The notes under the pieces: generated by a model
The model's input: the letters and a program-made list of their open reading frames with translations, nothing else
What the model was told of the DNA's origin: nothing
The model's database searches: none
Source: Minisyncoccota bacterium
GTDB lineage: Bacteria; Patescibacteriota; Minisyncoccia; Phycocordibacterales; SBAW01
Direction: 5' to 3'
Length of the DNA stretch: 10,546 nt
Assembly: GCA_020050775.1 (NCBI GenBank)
Contig: JAGVKC010000074.1
Span: forward strand, 1 to 10,546
Program-made: the position numbers and the translations under genes
Part shown: piece after piece, positions 4,190 to 10,546 of the stretch
Layout: each line of letters starts with the position of its first letter
Numbering within the stretch: the stretch's first letter is position 1

Positions 4190-6556
4190 TTACAATTTCT
4201 TCATCTCCCCCCAATTCTTCCCCGCCTTACCTTCAACAATAATAGGAACACCTTTGGCTTTTTCTTTAGGCATCACACTCTCCATTATTGTTTTTATCTT
4301 AGGCGCACACTTCTCTAGGTCTGATTCGGCCACTTCAAACACCAATTCGTCATGTACTTGCAACAAAAGAGTCTCCGGCACCTCGCAATCAAGTTCAATC
4401 ATGGCAAGTTTAATGAGATCAGCAGACGTACCTTGTAGCGGGGCATTAATGGCCATGCGCTCAGCCGCGGCGCGCACATACGGTATGGGCGAATGTATTC
4501 CCTCCATATAGCGGCGGCGGCCAAAGAGAGTCTCGGTATACCCTACTCGCGAGGCCTGACCTTTAACTTCGTCGAGATATTCGGAGAGCCGCGGAAAGGC
4601 GGCAAAGTACTGATCATAAAATTCCTGCGCCTCTTTGCGGTTGGTGCCCAACGATTGCTGAAGTGCAGTGACCCCCATGCCATAGAGAATGCCGAAGTTA
4701 ATGACCTTGGCGCGGCGTCGCTGCTCATAACTCTCCAGCGCACTGTGTTTACCAAAGACGCGTGCCGCAACTTCTGTGTGTACGTCTCGCCCACCTTTGA
4801 ATATCTCGATCAGCCCCTTGTCACCTGAGAGCACGGCAGCGAGCCGCAATTCTACCTGGCTGTAGTCAAAGGAAAGCAAGACCGAACCTTTCTTAGCAAT
4901 GAATGCGTGGCGGATGGCGCGACCAAGGTCTGTCTTAATGGGAATATTTTGCAAGTTCGGATCCTGAGAAGCCATGCGTCCAGTCGCCGCTCCTACTTGG
5001 ACAAACCGTGTATGCACACGATCTTCGTTGTCCAAAAGCGCTGGGAGTGCGTCGATATACGTTGAGAGAAGCTTGCTTAGCTCACGATATGAAAGAACGT
5101 CTTCAATAATAGGATGCTGGTCTTTGAGCTTCGCGAGTTCAGACTCGCGTGTCGAGCGCTGACCTCCGGCTGTCTTTTTTTGATTCTTAAGCGAAAGTCC
5201 GAGCGTATCGAACAGCACGTCACCTAATTGTTTAGGAGATCCAACATTAAATTCGCGCCCTGCGTGCTTATAAATGCGCTTAGATATTTTTTCAAGCTCA
5301 GAAGAATAACGTTTTGAGAGATCCTTCAGGAAGGCTTTGTCTACTTTTATACCCCGCTTCTCCATTCCGCGTAGCACCGGACTTAGTGGCAATTCGATAC
5401 TCCTATATACGAAGTTTAGATCCTTTGTTTCTATCTCTTTCTGAAGGTTCATAAGCGCCACTTCTGCGGTATTAGACTTGCCTATACGCGTAATGTCATC
5501 GAGTGTAGGTTCGGCGATAGTACTATCCAATACCGAAACTGCGATTGATGCTTTTTCAAACACCTCTTGGTCAACTGTGCCTGCAAAAAGACCGGAGGAC
5601 TCCACTGTTGGAGCAGAATTCTCTGATGCCGCTTCAGCAGCCACTCCAAGCATTGCCTTAACGCGCGGTATCAGTGCACGAAATTCATACTGTGCGAGCG
5701 CATCGAGAGCTTTCTGCGGGCGCGCTCCTTCACGCCATGTGTGCTTTGGTAGTTCAAAGTCTATCGGCACATCGCGTCGAATGGTCGCCAAGAGTTTACT
5801 AAATTCTGCTTCTTCCTTATGGGTTGCTACCAACTCAACAAAGCGGCGTTGCACCCCAGAATCTTGCGCCACACTTTCTACTCCGCTTTTTTTGAGTGCT
5901 GTAAACACTGCTTTGAGCGAGCCGTACTTTTGCAAAAGTTTTAAAGCACTCCCCTCGCCTACTCCTGGCACTCCTTTAATGTTGTCCGACATGTCACCCG
6001 CAATACCTTTTAGGTCGGGCACGCACTGCGGCCCAAAACCATAGCGCTCCTTCACTTTCGCTTCGTCGTAGAGAATAGTATCGCTGAGCCCGCGGCCCAT
6101 GGTAAATACCTGCACGCGCTCGCCGTCTATCAGCTGGAACGCGTCTTTATCGCCCGTAGCGATAATGACAGAAAGCCCTTTACTCTTCTTCGTACGCTCG
6201 ACAATAGTGCCGATGACATCATCAGCTTCAAACTCCTTGGCCGAATACACTGGAATGCCAAACGCTTCCAGAAGAGCGGGCATTTTTTTAATCTGATCTA
6301 TAAGCGCGTCGTCGGTTTTTGCGCGTGTCCCTTTGTAGTCTTTATATACCGCGTCACGAAAAGTCGGGCCCGGCAGGTCAGTAGCCGCAACAATATAGTC
6401 AGGCCCAAAGTCTTTAATAATCTTAAGAAGTATCGAGAGAAGACCATAGAGCCCTCCTGTGGGTTCGCCCTTACTTGAGGAAAGTTCCGGCAGCGCATGG
6501 TAGGCGCGGTGTAATATCGCGTGAGTATCGAGAATAACAAGGCGCTTCGGGCTCAT
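4190..6556 (-). CDS. polA: DNA polymerase I, without 3'-5' proofreading domain
   Basis: A 788-residue repair and Okazaki-processing polymerase. The N-terminal 5'-3' exonuclease (about 1-295) keeps its metal ligands: D10 in VILDTHAILHRAYH, EFEADDVIGT (108-117), ATGDKD (133-138) and GDMSDNIKGVPGVG (187-200). The polymerase domain starts near 385 and has TGRMASQDPNLQNIP (525-539), motif A DYSQVELR (564-571), motif B RRRAKVINFGILYG (613-626, with K617, F621 and Y625) and motif C QVHDELVFE (733-741). Only about 85 residues separate the two domains, with none of the DxE exonuclease motifs, so the proofreading domain is lost rather than merely inactive; this accounts for much of the shortening from about 930 residues. 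F621 is the residue type that discriminates against dideoxynucleotides. It is 54 nt downstream of tsaE and coupled to the holA-like gene. No Shine-Dalgarno is seen, and a promoter abuts the ATG. Confidence 0.97.
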   Translation of the reverse strand: MSPKRLVILDTHAILHRAYHALPELSSSKGEPTGGLYGLLSILLKIIKDFGPDYIVAATDLPGPTFRDAVYKDYKGTRAKTDDALIDQIKKMPALLEAFGIPVYSAKEFEADDVIGTIVERTKKSKGLSVIIATGDKDAFQLIDGERVQVFTMGRGLSDTILYDEAKVKERYGFGPQCVPDLKGIAGDMSDNIKGVPGVGEGSALKLLQKYGSLKAVFTALKKSGVESVAQDSGVQRRFVELVATHKEEAEFSKLLATIRRDVPIDFELPKHTWREGARPQKALDALAQYEFRALIPRVKAMLGVAAEAASENSAPTVESSGLFAGTVDQEVFEKASIAVSVLDSTIAEPTLDDITRIGKSNTAEVALMNLQKEIETKDLNFVYRSIELPLSPVLRGMEKRGIKVDKAFLKDLSKRYSSELEKISKRIYKHAGREFNVGSPKQLGDVLFDTLGLSLKNQKKTAGGQRSTRESELAKLKDQHPIIEDVLSYRELSKLLSTYIDALPALLDNEDRVHTRFVQVGAATGRMASQDPNLQNIPIKTDLGRAIRHAFIAKKGSVLLSFDYSQVELRLAAVLSGDKGLIEIFKGGRDVHTEVAARVFGKHSALESYEQRRRAKVINFGILYGMGVTALQQSLGTNRKEAQEFYDQYFAAFPRLSEYLDEVKGQASRVGYTETLFGRRRYMEGIHSPIPYVRAAAERMAINAPLQGTSADLIKLAMIELDCEVPETLLLQVHDELVFEVAESDLEKCAPKIKTIMESVMPKEKAKGVPIIVEGKAGKNWGEMKKL

Positions 6557-6563
6557 GGAAGCA

Positions 6564-6572
6564 ATTCTAGCA
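6564..6572 (-). promoter_or_regulatory. extended -10 of polA, implying a leaderless mRNA
   Basis: On the minus strand this is TGCTAGAAT, one mismatch from TGnTATAAT. Only 7 nt separate it from the polA ATG, so transcription would begin at or next to the start codon. No Shine-Dalgarno is present, which agrees. The -35 region is poor, as is usual with extended -10 elements. Confidence 0.55.
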
Positions 6573-6610
6573 TTCGCGAAGCATTGACTTCGTACTTTCT
6601 TGTAGTGCTT

Positions 6611-7057
6611 TTATGTCAGCTTTATAAACCTTTCTGATTCTTCTGCTCCCTCGGAAGAAAATTCAATCGTCATATCTGCCTTTGGCAGAATACCTTCTAC
6701 TTTTTCTGGCCATTCTATTAATACGAAGGTCTGCGAATCGTGGAGAAATGTTTCAGGTTTGAGGGTACGGAACTCTTCCGGCTTCTCAAGACGATACGCG
6801 TCGATGTGTACTAACATTGTAAAATGGTCGAATTCTACCGGGTAACTTTTCATTAGTACGTACGTGGGGCTCTGCAGTAGGTCGCGCACACCAAGCTCTT
6901 TAGCCAGCGCTTGAGCAAACGTTGTCTTCCCTGCTCCCAAATTTCCGCGCAGCGCCACAATCGTGGCGGAATCCTTATGCTCTTGCAAAGAAAGAGTCGC
7001 AAGCACATTGCGGGCGAAATACGGCAGTTCTTTAAGCGGCATTTTTTCCATTTTCAT
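6611..7057 (-). CDS. tsaE: tRNA threonylcarbamoyladenosine biosynthesis ATPase TsaE
   Basis: A 148-residue P-loop ATPase that works with TsaB and TsaD to make t6A at position 37 of ANN-decoding tRNAs. Walker A is GNLGAGKTT (38-46). SPTYVLMKSY (63-72), HIDAYRL (84-90) and LIEWPEKVEGILP (113-125) are the family's characteristic blocks, and the length is typical. The start is uncertain: in-frame ATGs lie at 7057, 7051 and 7042, all before the first conserved strand. The promoter element ends 3 nt before the first ATG, so the second or third may be the true start. No usable Shine-Dalgarno is present. polA follows after 54 nt. The gene is divergent from pilB across a 64-bp region. Confidence 0.95.
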   Translation of the reverse strand: MKMEKMPLKELPYFARNVLATLSLQEHKDSATIVALRGNLGAGKTTFAQALAKELGVRDLLQSPTYVLMKSYPVEFDHFTMLVHIDAYRLEKPEEFRTLKPETFLHDSQTFVLIEWPEKVEGILPKADMTIEFSSEGAEESERFIKLT

Positions 7058-7060
7058 AGC

Positions 7061-7069
7061 AGTGTAGCA
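7061..7069 (-). promoter_or_regulatory. extended -10 of tsaE
   Basis: On the minus strand this reads TGCTACACT. It ends 3 nt before the ATG at 7057, so the transcript would start around 7053, inside or just after that codon. This favours the ATG at 7051 or 7042 as the start of translation, on a transcript with almost no leader. Confidence 0.45.
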
Positions 7070-7104
7070 AATCTCCTGTTACTTCGGGAAGAAATGCTGT
7101 TTTT

Positions 7105-7115
7105 GGAGGTACAAT
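7105..7115 (+). promoter_or_regulatory. pilB start region: GGAGG and TACAAT
   Basis: GGAGG (7105-7109) abuts TACAAT (7110-7115), 6 nt before the ATG at 7122. The GGAGG is 12 nt from the ATG, farther than a normal Shine-Dalgarno. If TACAAT is the -10, the mRNA begins at the ATG and the GGAGG is not transcribed. The two readings exclude each other. Confidence 0.35.
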
Positions 7116-7121
7116 ATATGT

Positions 7122-8804
7122 ATGGTCGTCTTTGCAGACGCAGAACAAGAGAAGCGCATAGAGTTCCTCCGAAAACGCGAAGAGGAAGAGCTTGCGCAAG
7201 TACTCTCCCAAAAATACGGCGTGGAATACGTCGACCTTTCTCTTGTGGCAGTAAACACCGACGCATTGCGTATCCTCCCTGAAAAAGAGGCGCTAGATGC
7301 TGAGATGGCGGTCTTCGGCAAAGTAAACAAACGCCTCTCGGTAGCCGTGCGCGCACCGGAGAGCACCAAAGTAAAAGTTGTTGTTGAAAAACTGCGCCAG
7401 CAGGGCTATGAGCCGACGCTTTTTATGACTTCACAGGAGAGCCTCAAGCGCGCCTACCAGCGTTACGCAGACCTTTCCTACGCTACTGAAACGAAAGCGG
7501 GCGTATTCGAACTCTCCAACGAAGAACTCGAACAGCTCCTTACTAAAGTTACGAGCCTTGCAGACATTGGGGTACTCATTAACGAAGCAATAGAACTAAA
7601 GCGCGCCTACCGTATCACCAGAATTCTCGAAGTTATTCTCGCAGGCGGGCTTGCAACCGGAGCATCTGACATTCACTTCGAACCAGAAGAAGCTTCGCTG
7701 CGCTTGCGCTACCGCTTAGACGGCGTGCTTATAGATGTGCTCTCCTTCGACAACGAAACATACCGCCTTATGCTATCGCGCCTGAAGCTTCTATCCGGAC
7801 TAAAACTCAACGTCGACGGTGACGCGCAAGACGGGCGCTTCTCTATAAAAATCAAAGGCGAAGAAATCGAGTTGCGCACTTCCATACTTCCCGGCAACTA
7901 CGCAGAAACTATGGTGCTGCGTATTTTGAATCCTAAATCTATAGGCGTAGAGCTTGAACAGCTTGGACTTGAAGAAAAATTGCGCCTGCGCATTGAAAAA
8001 GAGATTGATAAGCCTAACGGCATGATCCTCAACACTGGCCCAACGGGTAGCGGTAAAACAACGACGCTCTATGCGTTCTTGCGCAAAGTAAATAAACCAG
8101 AAACTAAGATCATCACTATCGAAGATCCTATCGAATATCATCTTCAAGGCTTGGTGCAGACCCAGGTAGATAAAAAGAATTACACCTTCGCTGCCGGCTT
8201 GCGTTCTGCGCTGCGCCAAGACCCAGACATCATCATGGTGGGAGAAATTCGCGATGGCGAAGTAGCAGAAACAGCTATCAACGCTGCGCTCACCGGTCAC
8301 CTAGTATTTTCAACCCTTCACACCAATGCCGCCGCGGGCTCATTTCCCCGCCTCATAGACCTTGGCGTTGATGAGAAAGTTATTTCTTCTGCAGTGAACG
8401 TCGCGATGGCACAGCATCTTGTGCGCAAACTTTGCGATGCATGTAAAAAAGAACGCGCTGCAACTGCAGAAGAACAAGTACTGATCGACAAACACATGGG
8501 AGAAATCGTGGACAAGGCACTCATACCCGCAGACACAAAAAAAGTGTGGGACGCACCGAAGGAAGGATGCGAAAAGTGCCACGGCCGCGGGTACAAAGGA
8601 CGCCTCGGTATTTTTGAAGCGGTGTTCATGGACTCAGCGGTTGAAGAAATTCTACGCAACAAGCCTTCGGAACGCGAAGTAGCCGCAGCAGCAAAACAGC
8701 AAGGAATCCCAAACATGCAGCAAGACGGCGTTATAAAGGTCTTGCGCGGCGTTACCTCGATAGAAGAACTACGCCGCGTGGTCGACTTGGACGCCACACA
8801 TTAG
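7122..8804 (+). CDS. pilB: type IV pilus assembly / type II secretion ATPase (PilB/GspE family)
   Basis: A 560-residue hexameric ATPase of the inner-membrane cytoplasmic face that powers pilus extension; in related bacteria such pili serve attachment and DNA uptake. The N-terminal part (about 25-115, with YGVEYVDLSLV and ILPEKEA) is the MshEN-like domain. The linker ends at about 165. The N2 domain has GASDIHFEP (180-188) and RLRYRLDGVL (194-203). The motor has Walker A GPTGSGKTT (306-314), the Asp box ITIEDPIEYH (331-340), Walker B DPDIIMVGEIRD (367-378) and the His box TGHLVFSTLHTN (391-402). The zinc-binding tetracysteine is complete: C438, C441, C483 and C486. Complete motifs and the Cys motif favour PilB over the retraction ATPase PilT. 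No other pilus genes are in the window. A strong terminator follows at once. Confidence 0.95.
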   Translation: MVVFADAEQEKRIEFLRKREEEELAQVLSQKYGVEYVDLSLVAVNTDALRILPEKEALDAEMAVFGKVNKRLSVAVRAPESTKVKVVVEKLRQQGYEPTLFMTSQESLKRAYQRYADLSYATETKAGVFELSNEELEQLLTKVTSLADIGVLINEAIELKRAYRITRILEVILAGGLATGASDIHFEPEEASLRLRYRLDGVLIDVLSFDNETYRLMLSRLKLLSGLKLNVDGDAQDGRFSIKIKGEEIELRTSILPGNYAETMVLRILNPKSIGVELEQLGLEEKLRLRIEKEIDKPNGMILNTGPTGSGKTTTLYAFLRKVNKPETKIITIEDPIEYHLQGLVQTQVDKKNYTFAAGLRSALRQDPDIIMVGEIRDGEVAETAINAALTGHLVFSTLHTNAAAGSFPRLIDLGVDEKVISSAVNVAMAQHLVRKLCDACKKERAATAEEQVLIDKHMGEIVDKALIPADTKKVWDAPKEGCEKCHGRGYKGRLGIFEAVFMDSAVEEILRNKPSEREVAAAAKQQGIPNMQQDGVIKVLRGVTSIEELRRVVDLDATH

Positions 8805-8833
8805 AAAAACCGCCATATTGCGTGGCGGTTTTT
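8805..8833. terminator. bidirectional terminator after pilB
   Basis: A perfect 11-bp stem (8805-8815 with 8823-8833) with a 7-nt loop, with an A run on one side and a T run on the other. It starts directly after the pilB TAG and insulates pilB from the structured RNA and ruvB. Confidence 0.92.
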
Positions 8834-8856
8834 CGAGAGTACAGTAGTAGAGGTTA

Positions 8857-9019
8857 GAAGGAGTACACCACCAAGCAATACCCATCTTCGATAAATCGAG
8901 GAAGCGGAATTCAGACCTGAGGATAGCCCCCGCATGAAGGCTTACGCCTTCAGCCGGAACGTCCTTGAGTTCGATCCCAAAACCCTGGCGGGCGGTATTG
9001 CTTGAGGGTGTACTCTTTC
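8857..9019 (+). ncRNA. predicted structured RNA, unassigned (6S-like overall shape)
   Basis: About 163 nt that fold into one rod. The outer helix pairs 8857-8869 with 9007-9019 (13 bp, one G-U). After a 2x2 internal loop, 8872-8882 pairs perfectly with 8994-9004 (11 bp). Inside are a small hairpin (about 8886-8904), a helix 8907-8914 with 8965-8972 (8 bp, two G-U), a helix 8921-8924 with 8961-8964 (4 bp, one G-U) and an apical 7-bp hairpin 8935-8952 with loop TTAC. All four wobbles are G-U only if the plus strand is transcribed. A long closing stem, a large central bubble and an apical stem resemble 6S RNA in size and topology, but I see no diagnostic 6S sequence. It lacks the GGAAGGAAGC-type loop of SRP RNA. 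It could instead be a leader element of ruvB, 67 nt downstream. No good promoter is seen. Confidence 0.55.
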
Positions 9020-9033
9020 CAACTAGTGGGTAT

Positions 9034-9054
9034 AAAAAATGCCCCGAGAGGAGC
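9034..9054 (-). terminator. weak terminator-like hairpin, minus strand
   Basis: On the minus strand, GCTCC pairs with GGGGC (5 bp, one G-U, loop TCTC), followed by six T residues. On the plus strand the same stem has a C-A mismatch and no T run after it. It would stop antisense transcription from ruvB before the structured RNA. The stem is short, so this is tentative. Confidence 0.3.
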
Positions 9055-9086
9055 GCTAATAACTAGTCTAGCATATTTACTATTTT

Positions 9087-10142
9087 ATGTCAAGCGGCTC
9101 CAAAAACCCCCCTAAAACCCCTCCTATAGAAACCCCAGAAGAGGTTCCTACCCCTGCAGTTGAAACATATCTCGACCAGACACTTCGCCCTTCTTCTTGG
9201 GACGAGTATGTCGGCCAGGAAGCGATAAAAAATAACCTGCATATCCTTATTTCTGCTGCAAAAGAACGCCAGAGCCCGCCGGAACATATTCTTTTTTACG
9301 GACCACCCGGGTTAGGCAAAACAACGCTCGCTCATTTGATTGCCAGGGAACTTGGTGGAGCACTACGCTCTACGTCTGGCCCTGCGATTGAGCGTGTCGG
9401 AGATTTAGCTGCGCTTCTCTCTAACCTAGGAAGCGGAGACATACTATTTATAGACGAGATACACCGTTTGCCGCGTGCGATTGAAGAAGTGCTCTACCCT
9501 GCCATGGAGAGCGGGGTTCTTAATATTATTATCGGCAAAGGCCCTTCCGCGCGCACCATTGAACTTCCGCTGCCTCCATTTACACTCATTGCTGCAACAA
9601 CACGCGTGGCGGATCTTTCCGCGCCGCTGCGCTCGCGCTTCTCTGGCGGCACGTTCCGCTTGGAATTTTATTCAGAAGAAGATATAGGCAAAATTGTGGC
9701 ACGCTCCGCAAAGATTCTAGGCGTGGAAATGGAAGGCGGCGGTGTGAAAGAAATCGCTAAACGCAGCCGGCAAACACCGCGCACTGCAAACTATCTTCTT
9801 AAACGCGCACGCGACTATGCGCAGCTAAAACGCATACCGCTCTCCGCTGAAGCCGTTAATAACTCTCTCGGCATGCTCGAAGTCGACTCGCTTGGCCTTA
9901 CGCCTTTGGATAGAAAACTTCTCACTGTGCTTATCGAGCGCTTTAATGGCGGGCCTGCCGGGGTTTCTGCACTTGCTGCGGCGCTTGCCGAAGAACCTGC
10001 AACGCTTTCAGAAGTACATGAGCCGTTCTTACTGCAGCTTGGACTTATCGAACGAACGTCTCGCGGACGCGTTGCAACCGCATCTGCCTATCGGCACGTC
10101 GGCAAAGAGCCCCCTGCCAACCTCAACGATAAGCTACTGTAA
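9087..10142 (+). CDS. ruvB: Holliday junction branch migration ATPase RuvB
   Basis: A 351-residue AAA+ motor that, with RuvA, drives branch migration during recombination and repair. Walker A is GPPGLGKTT (72-80), Walker B is ILFIDEIHRL (119-128) with D123 and E124, sensor 1 is AATTR (169-173), the arginine-finger region is APLRSRF (179-185) and the sensor 2 arginine is R232 in QTPRTANYLLKR. The C-terminal winged helix (about 274-338, DRKLLTVLIERFNGGPAG and RVATASAYRHVG) is complete. Two small oddities: a Pro-rich extension of about 25 residues before the conserved TLRPSSWDEYVGQ, and RFS where most RuvB proteins have RFG. The ATG has no Shine-Dalgarno; TAGCAT (9069-9074) or TACTAT (9078-9083) just upstream may be a -10 that makes a nearly leaderless mRNA. 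RuvA and RuvC are not in the window. Confidence 0.97.
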   Translation: MSSGSKNPPKTPPIETPEEVPTPAVETYLDQTLRPSSWDEYVGQEAIKNNLHILISAAKERQSPPEHILFYGPPGLGKTTLAHLIARELGGALRSTSGPAIERVGDLAALLSNLGSGDILFIDEIHRLPRAIEEVLYPAMESGVLNIIIGKGPSARTIELPLPPFTLIAATTRVADLSAPLRSRFSGGTFRLEFYSEEDIGKIVARSAKILGVEMEGGGVKEIAKRSRQTPRTANYLLKRARDYAQLKRIPLSAEAVNNSLGMLEVDSLGLTPLDRKLLTVLIERFNGGPAGVSALAAALAEEPATLSEVHEPFLLQLGLIERTSRGRVATASAYRHVGKEPPANLNDKLL

Positions 10143-10165
10143 TCGCTCTATATATCTATCCCCAC

Positions 10166-10188
10166 ACGCTCGCCAGAGGGAGCGTTTT
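10166..10188 (+). terminator. probable ruvB terminator, weak
   Basis: ACGCTC (10166-10171) pairs with GAGCGT (10180-10185) around an 8-nt loop, followed by TTT. It starts 24 nt after the ruvB stop. The stem is only 6 bp and the T run is short, so termination may be partial. Confidence 0.5.
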
Positions 10189-10205
10189 AGGTCGTACATG
10201 GAGGG

Positions 10206-10211
10206 TATACT
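10206..10211 (+). promoter_or_regulatory. possible -10 of the last gene
   Basis: TATACT is one mismatch from TATAAT and lies 25 nt before the ATG at 10237, giving a leader of about 19 nt. There is no TG extension and no clear -35 box, so this is a weak call. Confidence 0.3.
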
Positions 10212-10236
10212 TAAACGTAAATAACCCTTATCTATT

Positions 10237-10545
10237 ATGAAACATTGGTACATTATTGCTGCGGTGCTTGTAGTTGTGCTCCTCGTTGCAGCCGGCGCAT
10301 ACTGGTTCTGGAGCCAAGCCACGCAGGCACAATTTTTTACAGATGCTCTAAAAACGTATCGCGTAATCACAGACGTTTCCATAGGAGGTGAAACCTACGC
10401 AATCACCTCAGGAGTCGTTACCAAAGGTGGCGAAACCTTGAGCGGACGCGGCGCACTTCCTGCATTGCGTCTGGCCTATGCAGCTACAACTGCACAGCGC
10501 CGTCCGCTTATGAACCTAGATGGCAATACCCCTGCGGGCGTACGT
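10237..10545 (+). CDS. membrane-anchored protein of unknown function, 3'-truncated by window edge
   Basis: The frame is open from the ATG at 10237 to the right edge (103 codons seen). It begins MKHWY, followed by one hydrophobic segment (about 5-25) with aromatic residues at its outer end (YWFW, 22-25). This suits an N-terminal anchor or uncleaved signal, with the rest outside the cytoplasm. The visible part of the soluble region has alternating strand-like stretches (YRVITDVSIGG at 41-51, YAITSGVVTKGGE at 54-66) and then RGALPALRLAYAATTAQRRP (71-90). I do not recognise a family. It starts 94 nt after ruvB with a weak terminator and a possible promoter between them, so it may be a separate unit. 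No Shine-Dalgarno is present. Confidence 0.7.
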   Translation, partial: MKHWYIIAAVLVVVLLVAAGAYWFWSQATQAQFFTDALKTYRVITDVSIGGETYAITSGVVTKGGETLSGRGALPALRLAYAATTAQRRPLMNLDGNTPAGVR

Positions 10546-10546
10546 A

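Noticed and set aside
3597..4214. TTG start at 4214 for the holA-like gene
   Set aside because: It would add nine residues encoded within the end of polA; the ATG at 4187 lies 2 nt after the polA stop and begins at a natural strand.
5478..6044. 188-residue plus-strand frame inside polA
   Set aside because: It is antisense to a region of polA with conserved exonuclease motifs; the composition reflects codon bias and no family is recognised.
7800..8797. Minus-strand frames of 166 and 159 residues inside pilB
   Set aside because: They are antisense to the Walker, His-box and cysteine motifs of PilB and are shadow frames.
8857..9019. SRP RNA, tmRNA or RNase P RNA for the structured region
   Set aside because: There is no SRP-type GGAAGGAAGC loop, no tRNA-like ends with T loop and CCA, and no RNase P core motif; the length also does not fit tmRNA or RNase P.
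8857..9019. Minus-strand orientation of the structured RNA
   Set aside because: An alternative small stem with a G-U on the minus strand exists near 8965-8980, and a terminator lies downstream at 8805-8833, but the four wobbles of the longer helices all become A-C mismatches on that strand.
9039..9059. Six-codon open frame (MPREER) before ruvB
   Set aside because: It is too short, has no ribosome binding site and coincides with the minus-strand hairpin.
1..10546. CRISPR array, insertion sequence or prophage genes
   Set aside because: No regularly spaced repeats, terminal inverted repeats, transposase, integrase or phage structural genes were seen.

Overview
The window looks like a piece of a small-genome bacterium of the Candidate Phyla Radiation (Patescibacteria, probably Parcubacteria-like). 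This is inferred from family flavour, not from a search: a MurE with an EDPY motif where meso-DAP enzymes have DNPR, a very short HolA-like delta subunit coupled to a PolA without a proofreading domain, a PilB-type pilus ATPase in an otherwise housekeeping region, compact gene spacing, and mostly absent Shine-Dalgarno sites. Base composition is near half GC. All ten genes whose stop is visible end in TAA (8) or TAG (2).

Layout. Positions 3-1429 (+) hold the 3' part of murE and two small membrane-protein genes, spaced 2-3 nt apart as one operon. Positions 1453-2314 (+) hold an unrecognised 258-residue protein with its own promoter-like element, a good Shine-Dalgarno site and a strong terminator. 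Positions 2462-2705 contain tRNA-Lys(UUU) on the minus strand with its terminator. Upstream of it lies a 20-nt duplication of the tRNA 5' end plus leader, separated from the real copy by a terminator-like hairpin. Positions 2707-3537 (-) encode a 2-oxoglutarate/Fe(II) oxygenase with an intact iron-binding triad. Positions 3597-7057 (-) carry tsaE, polA and the holA-like gene. From a shared 64-bp divergent region, pilB (7122-8804) runs on the plus strand and ends at a strong bidirectional terminator. Positions 8857-9019 form a predicted highly structured RNA with a 24-bp interrupted closing helix. ruvB follows (9087-10142, +), then the start of an unrecognised single-pass membrane protein that leaves the window.

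Functions. Most genes are core: peptidoglycan precursor synthesis (MurE), DNA synthesis and repair (PolA, HolA-like), tRNA t6A modification (TsaE), type IV pilus extension or secretion (PilB) and Holliday junction branch migration (RuvB). The segment from about 1430 to 3590 is the accessory-looking part: two single genes with canonical Shine-Dalgarno sites around a rearranged tRNA-Lys locus.

The most interesting items are the unassigned structured RNA at 8857-9019, the rearranged tRNA-Lys leader, and a recurring TGCTA-type extended -10 element, which at polA and tsaE sits so close to the start codon that leaderless mRNAs are likely.
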